From Bacillota bacterium (GTDB lineage: Bacteria > Bacillota > Clostridia > Christensenellales > SZUA-584), in the NCBI GenBank assembly GCA_023399095.1, contig JAEWQS010000161.1, forward strand, positions 1 through 17,144: 17,144 nt of DNA, in the 5' to 3' direction. The notes beneath the pieces were generated by a model. That model saw only the letters and a program-made list of their open reading frames with translations. It was not told where the DNA came from and searched no databases. Below, in pieces: positions 6,630-12,218 of the stretch. The position numbers were made by a program, and so were the translations under genes. Every line of letters starts with the position of its first letter. Position 1 is the first letter of the stretch.

Positions 6630-7457
6630 ATGAAAAAGTATTTAAAAGGCATCTATTTTCTTATAATTATGGCGTTGCTGACTGCCGCTTTTGCAGGCTG
6701 CGGCCTTCGCGGCTTTCATATTCAGTTTAATGACGGCAATGTGGTCGTCGGCAACGGAAAGATGGAGACAAAGACCTTGGATATTGAGCAGGACGTGACC
6801 GGACTTAAAAGCATGGGTTCGATTGACGTGATCATTGACCCAAGTCTTGAGAGTGAAGCGGTTATTGAAGGGGAAAGCAACGTGATTGATTTGGTTGAGC
6901 TGAATCAAAATTCAAGCGGTGAACTCACAGTCTCTACGAAGGACCACACAAGCCTCACGCTGCACAAACCCATGACTGTCCGTATTCCAGCGGTTAACGG
7001 CGGCACCATAGAGCTGGATGGCAGCGGCAGTATTTCTCTTGATGCCGATGAAGCGCTCAAGGGCGATAATTTTCGCGTCGGTATCATGGGCAGCGGTGAT
7101 ATACAGCTGATACTGGAGACGTCGGATCTGGAAGCTTTGGTGAGCGGCTCGGGCGACATCGACCTGAAAGTGAACACGCAGCAGATTCGTGCGGATATAG
7201 ATGGATCAGGACGGATAAAGGTGGACGGTTCGGCAGCCAACGCGGATATTTCTATCAACGGCAGCGGCGATTTTGACGGGCGGGATTGCGCGATGAAAAG
7301 TGTCAATGTCAATATTTCGGGTAGCGGAGACATCAGTGTGAATGTGGCGTCTGAGCTGACCGGCAGCGTAAACGGCAGCGGCGATGTAATCTACACCGGC
7401 GATCCTGCTACAGTATCCATATCCGATAACGGCAGCGGCGATGTGATAAAGCGGTAG
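6630..7457 (+). CDS. GIN-domain (DUF2807) lipoprotein
   Basis: From the ATG at 6630 (GGAGGG site 5 bases upstream; the TTG at 6618 would put that site inside the gene) the protein has 275 residues. It begins with a lysine-rich, hydrophobic signal peptide and a lipobox ending AFAGC (Cys24), so it should be lipid-anchored outside the membrane. The body is built from repeated GSG turns (DGSGSI, MGSGDI, SGSGDI, DGSGRI, NGSGDF, SGSGDI, NGSGDV, NGSGDV) about 18-25 residues apart, as expected for the right-handed beta-helix of the GIN/DUF2807 domain. The family has been called a putative adhesin head, but its ligand is unknown. Isoleucine and valine alternate between the turns. The acetyltransferase gene follows after 3 bases. 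Confidence 0.85.
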   Translation: MKKYLKGIYFLIIMALLTAAFAGCGLRGFHIQFNDGNVVVGNGKMETKTLDIEQDVTGLKSMGSIDVIIDPSLESEAVIEGESNVIDLVELNQNSSGELTVSTKDHTSLTLHKPMTVRIPAVNGGTIELDGSGSISLDADEALKGDNFRVGIMGSGDIQLILETSDLEALVSGSGDIDLKVNTQQIRADIDGSGRIKVDGSAANADISINGSGDFDGRDCAMKSVNVNISGSGDISVNVASELTGSVNGSGDVIYTGDPATVSISDNGSGDVIKR

Positions 7458-7460
7458 ATT

Positions 7461-7961
7461 ATGATAGAGATACGCGATATACGGCCTGACGAGCTGCACT
7501 TGCTTAAAGACTTTCTCTATGAAGCGGTGTTTCAGAGGGAAGGGGAGCCCCGGCTCCCCAAAAATATCATTGATGAGCCAAGCATTCGTAATTATATTGA
7601 CGATTGGGGCAGGCCGGACGATGTATGCCTCGTGGCGGTCAAAGGTGGCAAATGTATGGGGGCTGTGTGGACGAGGATTCTTTCGGGCGATATCAAAGGC
7701 TATGGCTATATTGATGACTTCACGCCCGAGTTTGCGGTTTCTCTGTATAAAGAGTACAGGGGCAAGGGCCTTGGAACGGAACTGATGCAGGCGATGATAC
7801 AAAAACTCAAGGAACGCGGCTACGCTCAGACATCACTGAGCGTACAAAAGGATAACCCTGCATATTATTTATATAAGAAGCTTGGTTTCAATGTTGTGGC
7901 GGAGCCGCATGATGATTATCTGATGGTGCTTGATTTGAGGCGAAGCGATCCCATAAATTAG
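7461..7961 (+). CDS. GNAT-family N-acetyltransferase
   Basis: This 166-residue protein is a single Gcn5-related acetyltransferase domain. Strand 4 with the acetyl-CoA loop is YKEYRGKGLGTELMQAM (96-112), and the C-terminal motif is NPAYYLYKKLGFNVV. The substrate is unknown. It starts only 3 bases after the lipoprotein stop and has no clear ribosome site of its own, so it is probably translated by coupling to the upstream gene. No enzymatic link between the two products is evident. The next strong terminator-like hairpin is at 8043-8064. Confidence 0.85.
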   Translation: MIEIRDIRPDELHLLKDFLYEAVFQREGEPRLPKNIIDEPSIRNYIDDWGRPDDVCLVAVKGGKCMGAVWTRILSGDIKGYGYIDDFTPEFAVSLYKEYRGKGLGTELMQAMIQKLKERGYAQTSLSVQKDNPAYYLYKKLGFNVVAEPHDDYLMVLDLRRSDPIN

Positions 7962-7995
7962 CTACAAAAAATATTGTTCTTATGTGTCATAAACA

Positions 7996-8024
7996 TTGAC
8001 ATTAAAGCGCGCTTGTGTTAGATT
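7996..8024 (+). promoter_or_regulatory. Strong sigma-A promoter of the rpmG-secE-nusG operon
   Basis: TTGACA (7996-8001), a spacer of 17 bases and TAGATT (8019-8024) form a near-consensus promoter. The predicted start is near 8031. A perfect palindrome AATAGCGCTATT (8028-8039) lies across that start and could be an operator. Confidence 0.8.
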
Positions 8025-8042
8025 ACCAATAGCGCTATTTGG

Positions 8043-8064
8043 AAAGGCTCTGAGAGCCTTTTTT
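8043..8064 (+). terminator. Intrinsic terminator/attenuator in the rpmG leader
   Basis: AAAGGCTC (8043-8050) and GAGCCTTT (8054-8061) form a perfect 8-bp stem with loop TGA, followed by more T residues. It lies only about 12 bases after the predicted start of the rpmG transcript and about 80 bases after the acetyltransferase stop. It may end the lipoprotein-acetyltransferase transcript, attenuate the rpmG operon, or do both. Confidence 0.7.
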
Positions 8065-8095
8065 AGTGCGCTGATACAAGACTTGGAGGATGGCC

Positions 8096-8245
8096 ATGCG
8101 TACCAAAATTACACTGGCATGCACAGAGTGCAAGCAGAGAAATTACGACACCATGAAGAACAAGAAGAACGACCCTGACAGGCTCGAAATGAACAAATAC
8201 TGCCGTTTCTGCAAGAAACACACCTCACACAAGGAAACCAAATAG
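8096..8245 (+). CDS. rpmG: Ribosomal protein bL33
   Basis: This short gene encodes 49 residues: MRTKITLACTECKQRNY, then the second cysteine pair in YCRFCKKHTSHKETK. The two CxxC pairs mark the zinc-binding (C+) form of bL33, a protein of the large ribosomal subunit near the E site. A GGAGGA site (8085-8090) lies 5 bases before the ATG at 8096. It is the first gene of the usual Firmicutes order rpmG-secE-nusG. Firmicutes may also carry a zinc-free paralogue elsewhere. Confidence 0.95.
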   Translation: MRTKITLACTECKQRNYDTMKNKKNDPDRLEMNKYCRFCKKHTSHKETK

Positions 8246-8298
8246 TATAAGTCTTGTGTGGCTTGGGTATTTTATTAAACGTTTAGGATGTGAGGGCT

Positions 8299-8571
8299 AT
8301 GGCAAAAGCAAAAATACTCGGAAACGATCGTAAGGAAAAGCTGGAGCAGCAAAAGAAGGCTGCAAAAAAAGCGAACAAGAAAAAAAGAAAGAGTCCGGCC
8401 AGGTTTTTTAAGGATATTATTTCCGAGTTAAAAAAAGTCACATGGCCGACAGCTAAGGACCTGATTAAATACGCAGGTGCTGTTATCGCATTCATCATTG
8501 TCGTGGCTATCATTGTTGGCCTTATGGACTTAGGCTTGAGTTCTTTGTTTAACCTTGTTCTAAATAAGTAA
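8299..8571 (+). CDS. secE: Preprotein translocase subunit SecE
   Basis: From the ATG at 8299 the protein has 90 residues. A very lysine-rich N-terminus (about 10-33) is followed by the conserved FFKDIISELKKVTWPT amphipathic segment (39-54) and one membrane helix (YAGAVIAFIIVVAIIVGLM, about 61-79). This is the single-span SecE of Gram-positive bacteria, which clamps SecY in the protein-export channel. A GTG at 8290 is in frame, but the GTGAGGG sequence around it is more likely the ribosome site. The nusG start follows after 13 bases. Confidence 0.94.
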   Translation: MAKAKILGNDRKEKLEQQKKAAKKANKKKRKSPARFFKDIISELKKVTWPTAKDLIKYAGAVIAFIIVVAIIVGLMDLGLSSLFNLVLNK

Positions 8572-8584
8572 GGAGGCGCGCTGC

Positions 8585-9238
8585 GTGTCATATGATTCCG
8601 GCGGCGCACAATTTAAGTTGATGTCTGAAGAAACAAAGACCGGCGAGTTACTTGAATCGCCGGAAGTAACAGAAGAGCCGAAAAAACCTGAAGTGCAGGG
8701 TGTGTTTATCAAGCAGGAAAAGACTGATAAACCCTATTGGTATGTCATCCATACGTATTCAGGCTATGAAAACAAGGTCAAGATGAATCTTGAAAAGGCG
8801 ATACAAAACCGTGGCTTTGAGGATGTTATTCTTGAAGTGAAGGTGCCGATGGAAGAGAGTATCGAAGTTAAGAACGGCAAGAAAAAGCATGTGATGAAAA
8901 AGCGTTATCCCGGATACGTCATGGTCAAGATGATACTTGACGATGAGACGTGGTACGTAGTGCGCAACACGCGCGGCGTCACGGGTTTTGTGGGACCGGG
9001 GTCTAAGCCGATTCCGCTGACCGACAAGGAAGTGCGCGCGATGGGCGTTGAGAACGTGCCCATCAAGCTCGACGTGGAAGTAGGCGAGAACGTGATGGTG
9101 ACATCCGGCCCGCTTGAGAGCTTCGTCGGCGTGATTAAAGAGGTTCAGCCCGAAAAGCAGAAAGTCAAGGTCGTTGTTTCGATGTTCGGGCGCGATACAC
9201 TGGTCGATCTCGATTTCGTCCAGATCAAACGAATATAA
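8585..9238 (+). CDS. nusG: Transcription termination/antitermination protein NusG
   Basis: The start is GTG at 8585, with AAGGAGG overlapping the secE stop; no ATG has a comparable site. The protein has 217 residues. An acidic N-terminal extension of about 45 residues precedes the NGN domain (PYWYVIHTYSGYENKVKMNLE through GYVMVKM and VGPGSKPIPL), and a C-terminal KOW domain follows (GENVMVTSGPLESFVGVIKEV through VDLDFVQIKRI). NusG binds RNA polymerase and couples it to the leading ribosome or to pausing and termination factors. The extension is longer than in the compact NusG of E. coli; a later start at the ATG at 8621 would remove only part of it and has a poor ribosome site. Confidence 0.95.
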   Translation: MSYDSGGAQFKLMSEETKTGELLESPEVTEEPKKPEVQGVFIKQEKTDKPYWYVIHTYSGYENKVKMNLEKAIQNRGFEDVILEVKVPMEESIEVKNGKKKHVMKKRYPGYVMVKMILDDETWYVVRNTRGVTGFVGPGSKPIPLTDKEVRAMGVENVPIKLDVEVGENVMVTSGPLESFVGVIKEVQPEKQKVKVVVSMFGRDTLVDLDFVQIKRI

Positions 9239-9259
9239 GAAGGTAACTTCTTTTAGCAA

Positions 9260-9294
9260 GTGGGAGGATTTATTTTATCATCCGCTTGTACCAC
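9260..9294 (+). promoter_or_regulatory. L1-binding-like leader element before rplK
   Basis: The RNA would pair GTGG (9260-9263) with CCAC (9291-9294) and GGAT (9266-9269) with ATCC (9280-9283), leaving GA and GC-containing internal loops. This matches the element before rplA in every paired position class while the inner stem differs, and resembles the known ribosomal protein L1 site on 23S rRNA and L1 mRNAs. It suggests feedback control of rplK-rplA by L1. Confidence 0.65.
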
Positions 9295-9321
9295 AATTAA
9301 AAGAATCAAGGAGGTGTAACC

Positions 9322-9747
9322 ATGGCTAAAAAGATTACTGGTTACGTCAAACTGCAGATCCCTGCAGGCAAGGCAACGCCTGCCCCGCCGGTTGGTCCGG
9401 CTTTGGGCCAGCACGGTGTCAACATTATGGGCTTTTGTAAAGAGTTCAACGAGAAGACAGCTAAGCAGGTGGGCTACATTATCCCCGTCGTTATCACGGT
9501 GTATGCAGACAGAACGTTCTCGTTCATCATGAAGACACCCCCGGCGCCTGTTCTTATCAAAAAGGCGATCAATGTTGAAAGCGGCAGCGGTGAGCCCAAC
9601 AAGAAGAAGGTTGGCAAGATTACCAAAGCGCAGCTTAAAGAAATTGCTGAAACGAAAATGCCGGATTTGAACGCGGCAAGCGTTGAAGCAGCCATGAGCA
9701 TGATTGCCGGAACGGCAAGAAGCATGGGCGTCGAAGTTGTCGACTAG
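9322..9747 (+). CDS. rplK: Ribosomal protein uL11
   Basis: This 141-residue protein is full length. The N-terminal domain has KLQIPAGKATPAPPVGPALGQHGVNIMGFCKEFN, with the conserved proline run. The C-terminal rRNA-binding domain has SGSGEPNKKKVGKIT, and the protein ends AMSMIAGTARSMGVEV. L11 binds the GTPase-associated centre of 23S rRNA and is required for factor-dependent GTP hydrolysis and the stringent response. The ATG at 9322 has an AAGGAGGTG site. A likely L1-binding hairpin lies in the leader between nusG and this gene, and a second one between this gene and rplA. Confidence 0.97.
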   Translation: MAKKITGYVKLQIPAGKATPAPPVGPALGQHGVNIMGFCKEFNEKTAKQVGYIIPVVITVYADRTFSFIMKTPPAPVLIKKAINVESGSGEPNKKKVGKITKAQLKEIAETKMPDLNAASVEAAMSMIAGTARSMGVEVVD

Positions 9748-9754
9748 TGAAAAT

Positions 9755-9784
9755 GTGGGAGGCTTATCATAGCCGCGAAACCAC
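9755..9784 (+). promoter_or_regulatory. L1-binding-like leader element before rplA
   Basis: GTGG (9755-9758) can pair with CCAC (9781-9784), and GGCT (9761-9764) with AGCC (9771-9774), with GA on one side and GCGAAA on the other. The inner stem covaries with the element before rplK (GGCT/AGCC against GGAT/ATCC). It overlaps the spacer just before the rplA ribosome site, where bound L1 could block translation. Confidence 0.7.
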
Positions 9785-9796
9785 GAGGAGGATAAT

Positions 9797-10492
9797 ATGA
9801 AAAGAGGAAAAAAATATCTTGAGAGCCTGAAGGCATATGACAAGACAATGCAGTATGATCCGATTGATGCGCTGCAGCTGTCTATCGATACAGCCAAGGC
9901 GAATTTTGATGAGACCATTGAAGCATCGGTTCGCTTGGGTGTAGACCCGCGTCATGCCGACCAGCAGGTGAGAGGTGCAATCGTGCTGCCTCACGGCACA
10001 GGCAAAACGCTTCGCGTGCTTGTTTTCGCCAAGGGCGACAGCGCCAAAGAAGCGCAGGAAGCTGGTGCGGAATATGTGGGCGGCGACGAGTTCGTCGATA
10101 AAATCAAAAACGAGAACTGGTTTGAGTTCGATGTTTGCGTGGCTACGCCTGATATGATGGGTGTTGTCGGTAAGATCGGTCGTGTACTGGGCCCCAAGGG
10201 CCTCATGCCGAATCCGAAATCCGGTACGGTTACCAAGGACGTTGCCAAAGCCATCACGGATATCAAAGCCGGTAAGGTGGAATACCGTGTGGACAAGACC
10301 GCTATCGTTCACGTGATCATCGGCAAGAAAAGCTTCGGAAAAGAGAAGCTCATGGATAACCTCGGCGCGCTGATGGAAGCGCTGATCAAGGCCAAGCCGT
10401 CTGCCGCAAAGGGCACATATTTAAAGAGCGTGGTCGTGTCTTCTACGATGGGCCCCGGAGTCAAAATCAACCCGACACGGTTTATAAGCTAG
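9797..10492 (+). CDS. rplA: Ribosomal protein uL1
   Basis: This 231-residue protein is full length. Signature segments are IEASVRLGVDPRHADQQVRGAIVLPHGTGK in domain I, DMMGVVGKIGRVLGPKGLMPNPKSGTV in domain II, and VEYRVDK with MGPGVKINP near the end. L1 forms the mobile stalk that guides E-site tRNA release and usually represses its own operon. The ATG at 9797 follows a GAGGAGG site. The stop codon TAG directly abuts the -35 box of the rplJ promoter. Confidence 0.97.
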   Translation: MKRGKKYLESLKAYDKTMQYDPIDALQLSIDTAKANFDETIEASVRLGVDPRHADQQVRGAIVLPHGTGKTLRVLVFAKGDSAKEAQEAGAEYVGGDEFVDKIKNENWFEFDVCVATPDMMGVVGKIGRVLGPKGLMPNPKSGTVTKDVAKAITDIKAGKVEYRVDKTAIVHVIIGKKSFGKEKLMDNLGALMEALIKAKPSAAKGTYLKSVVVSSTMGPGVKINPTRFIS

Positions 10493-10521
10493 TTGACAAA
10501 CCGCTTCGGTGCTGATAGAAT
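10493..10521 (+). promoter_or_regulatory. Strong promoter of rplJ-rplL
   Basis: TTGACA (10493-10498) and TAGAAT (10516-10521) are separated by 17 bases, and the -35 box begins one base after the rplA stop codon. Transcription should begin near 10528, producing the L10 leader. Confidence 0.85.
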
Positions 10522-10527
10522 AACTTC

Positions 10528-10653
10528 GAAAATTGAATATCTCAAAACTGCCGAAGACAACAGGTGCTTATAAAGCTTAATTTCCTGTCGAGGAGAGTTG
10601 ATGCGAAAAATGACCCTTTTTTGTGCGGCTTTCCAGCGCAAAAAGGGGTTTTT
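10528..10653 (+). ncRNA. Ribosomal protein L10 leader with attenuator
   Basis: The leader contains the conserved CCGAAGACAACAGGTGC start (10551-10567) and TTCCTGTCGAGG (10582-10593), in which CAGG pairs with CCTG around a GCTT/AAGC inner stem, as in the L10 leader family. It ends in a terminator: 10614-10626 pairs with 10636-10648 over 13 bp, including two G-U pairs, followed by TTTTT. Binding of the L10-L12 complex is expected to decide between termination and read-through. Confidence 0.85.
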
Positions 10654-10684
10654 GGTTTTACGAGTGACTAAGGAGGTGAAACAC

Positions 10685-11212
10685 TTGGGAGAGAAAGCCA
10701 TTGAGGCGAAAAAACAAATCGTTTTAGAGCTTAAGGAAAAGATGGAGCAGTGCAAAGGCATCATCTTCTATGATTACAGAGGACTCAACGTGGAAGAGGT
10801 GACCCAGCTTCGCAACAAATTCCGAGAAGCGGGCGTGGAATATCACGTTATTAAAAATTCGATGCTCAAGCGCGCAGCGGATATGCTTGAGATTGAAGGG
10901 CTGGACGAATACCTTGCAGGCCCGACGGCTGTGGCGTTTGGTACCAATGATCCGGTCGCTCCGGCGAAGGTGCTCGTCGAGTTCGTCAAAAAGGTCAAGA
11001 AGACGGAGATTAAATCCGGCGTGCTTGGCAAAAAGGTTGTCGACTTAAAGGGCATTGAAGCGCTGGCAGAGCTGCCGTCGAGAGAGCAGCTGCTTGCACA
11101 ATTGGCAGGCACACTCAATGCGCCGATAACAGGCCTTGCAAGATCGCTTTCGGGCATTATCTGCAAGCTGGGATACGCATTGAATGCGGTAAAGGAACAA
11201 AAAGAGGCGTAA
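10685..11212 (+). CDS. rplJ: Ribosomal protein uL10
   Basis: The start is TTG at 10685, directly after a perfect AAGGAGGTGA site. The frame is open further upstream, but that stretch is the L10 leader and its terminator, so it is not coding. The product has 175 residues: EAKKQIVLELKEKM, then GIIFYDYRGLNVEEVTQLRNKFR and VIKNSMLKRA, and a C-terminal helical tail that binds L7/L12 dimers. L10 anchors the stalk on 23S rRNA. The use of TTG for an abundant ribosomal protein is notable, and the leader attenuator should set its level. rplL follows after 49 bases. Confidence 0.96.
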   Translation: MGEKAIEAKKQIVLELKEKMEQCKGIIFYDYRGLNVEEVTQLRNKFREAGVEYHVIKNSMLKRAADMLEIEGLDEYLAGPTAVAFGTNDPVAPAKVLVEFVKKVKKTEIKSGVLGKKVVDLKGIEALAELPSREQLLAQLAGTLNAPITGLARSLSGIICKLGYALNAVKEQKEA

Positions 11213-11261
11213 TCGCCAAATGAAATAACATTGAATTTAAAAATTTACGGAGGAAATAAAA

Positions 11262-11636
11262 ATGAGCAATCAAGAAATATTAGAAGCCATTGAGAAGATG
11301 AGTGTACTCGAGCTTTCCGAGCTCATCAAAGCGATTGAAGACAAATTCGGCGTGAGCGCTGCTGCCCCTGTGGCTGTGGCTGCTGCCGGCCCGGCTGCTG
11401 GCCCTGCTGTTGTGGAAGAAGAGAAGACAGAGTTCGACGTTGTGCTTAAGGATGTCGGCGCTGAGAAGATCAAGGTTATCAAGGTTGTCCGTGAGCTCAC
11501 CGGCCTTGGCCTCAAAGAAGCCAAAGACGTGGTTGACGGCGCTCCCAGCACAGTGAAAGAAGCTGTTGCCAAGGAGGAAGCCGAAGGCATGGTTGCTAAG
11601 CTTAAAGAAGTTGGCGCAACTGCAGAACTTAAATAA
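11262..11636 (+). CDS. rplL: Ribosomal protein bL12 (L7/L12)
   Basis: This 124-residue acidic protein has an N-terminal dimerisation domain (ILEAIEKMSVLELSELIKAIEDKFGV), an alanine/proline-rich hinge (about 33-50) and the globular C-terminal domain (FDVVLKDVGAEKIKVIKVVRELTGLGLKEAKDVVDGAP), which recruits translation factors. The ATG at 11262 follows GGAGG with a spacing of 8 bases. A strong terminator comes 17 bases after the stop. The usual downstream neighbours rpoB and rpoC are not present. Confidence 0.97.
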   Translation: MSNQEILEAIEKMSVLELSELIKAIEDKFGVSAAAPVAVAAAGPAAGPAVVEEEKTEFDVVLKDVGAEKIKVIKVVRELTGLGLKEAKDVVDGAPSTVKEAVAKEEAEGMVAKLKEVGATAELK

Positions 11637-11653
11637 GTACAGTCTACATCGGA

Positions 11654-11682
11654 CGGCTGCGAGAGATCGCAGCCGTTTTTTT
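11654..11682 (+). terminator. Rho-independent terminator after rplL
   Basis: CGGCTGCGA (11654-11662) and TCGCAGCCG (11667-11675) form a perfect 9-bp GC-rich stem with loop GAGA, followed by seven T residues. It closes the ribosomal protein operon. Confidence 0.93.
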
Positions 11683-11938
11683 GTCAAAAATATGAACTCG
11701 ATATTGTCATCGTAGAAATTAAGACCGCTTTCAAAAGAATCAACCGATATAAGCCATCAATTTTCTCTCCCTCCGACACTTTGTGTCACCTCCCGTTCCA
11801 CCCCTTCGGGGTAGTCGTCAGAGGGAGGCAAAATAAGCACCAAACTTCAAACATTAGCGCTCGCATAATACATGAGATCAAGTCGGGAGAAATCGCAGTC
11901 GTTTTATGTCAAAATTATGAATTTATTATTGTCATCAT
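11661..11938. repeat. Imperfect direct repeats of about 50 bp flanking a non-coding stretch
   Basis: The stretch from the terminator loop onward (11661-11711: GAGAGATCGCAGCCG, then TTGTCAAAAATATGAA and ATATTGTCATC) recurs at 11887-11936 (GAGAAATCGCAGTCG, ATGTCAAAATTATGAA, TTATTGTCATC) with about nine differences. The second copy has lost the 5' arm of the hairpin. Its final TTGTCA serves as the -35 box of the efflux-gene promoter. Between the copies are a structured repeat (11767-11827) and otherwise nothing I can identify. Confidence 0.6.
11767..11827. repeat. Three-way-junction foldback repeat (CTCCCTCCG type)
   Basis: CTCCCTC (11767-11773) pairs with GAGGGAG (11821-11827). Inside are two perfect hairpins, GACAC-TTT-GTGTC (11775-11787) and ACCCC-TTC-GGGGT (11800-11812). 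The pattern resembles CTCCCTCCG...AGAGGGAGGC repeats dispersed in clostridial genomes. No coding potential. Confidence 0.6.
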
Positions 11939-11958
11939 GCAAATAAATATGTTATAAT
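11929..11958 (+). promoter_or_regulatory. Promoter of the macrolide-efflux-like gene
   Basis: TTGTCA (11929-11934) and TATAAT (11953-11958) are 18 bases apart. The -10 is also extended (TGTTATAAT), so the promoter should be strong. Transcription would begin near 11965, leaving a leader of about 250 bases before the gene. Confidence 0.75.
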
Positions 11959-11989
11959 CACATAAAACATAAATAGGAGTATTATATCT

Positions 11990-12016
11990 GTGCATTACTA
12001 TATTCGTATTTGGTAA
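11990..12016 (+). CDS. Leader peptide (8 residues) of the efflux gene
   Basis: GTG at 11990 starts an eight-codon frame, MHYYIRIW, ending in TAA at 12014-12016. AGGAG (11975-11979) lies 10 bases upstream. It sits between a strong promoter and hairpins including a terminator, the arrangement expected of a regulatory leader peptide at which a drug-stalled ribosome would change RNA folding. Reading it as translated is inference. I do not recognise the peptide from a named leader. Confidence 0.5.
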   Translation: MHYYIRIW

Positions 12017-12022
12017 GTCGTT

Positions 12023-12080
12023 ACAAAATTGAATCCTCCTTGGCGGATTGTTTTGTTGTACTTATTTAGACGAATAAGAA
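12023..12080 (+). promoter_or_regulatory. Leader hairpins of the efflux gene
   Basis: The first hairpin pairs ACAAAA with TTTTGT (12023-12028, 12051-12056) and AATCC with GGATT (12032-12036, 12045-12049); it starts 7 bases after the leader-peptide stop. A second pairs CTTATT with AATAAG (12061-12066, 12073-12078). AAGAAGGCA at 12076-12084 could instead pair (8 of 9, one G-U) with the 3' arm of the terminator at 12168-12176, making a candidate antiterminator. Confidence 0.45.
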
Positions 12081-12137
12081 GGCACGGTTTTTGAATAGTT
12101 GCTCATTATCCCTGTTTTCTTTTGGTTTGATGTCATT

Positions 12138-12180
12138 AAGCAGGCAGAAATTCGCTATACGGATGGATGTCTGCTTTTTT
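12138..12180 (+). terminator. Attenuator terminator before the efflux gene
   Basis: AAGCAGGCA (12138-12146) pairs with TGTCTGCTT (12168-12176) over 9 bp with one G-U pair and a 21-base loop, followed by more T residues to 12180. It lies 38 bases before the efflux gene start and would stop transcription unless the leader refolds. Confidence 0.6.
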
Positions 12181-12218
12181 CGTTTAACGAAATCTTTAAT
12201 TAATATTAGGAGGTTAGT

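Noticed and set aside
8028..8095. tRNA gene before rpmG
   Set aside because: A tRNA can sit near rpmG in Firmicutes, but no cloverleaf, T-loop or CCA end is present; only a simple terminator-like hairpin is seen.
9253..9918. Long minus-strand frame opposite rplK and rplA
   Set aside because: It is a mirror of highly conserved ribosomal genes, rich in Arg, Leu and Ser, without a ribosome site.
10598..10684. N-terminal extension of L10
   Set aside because: The stretch is in frame but encodes the L10 leader attenuator; the perfect ribosome site directly before TTG at 10685 gives the normal protein length.
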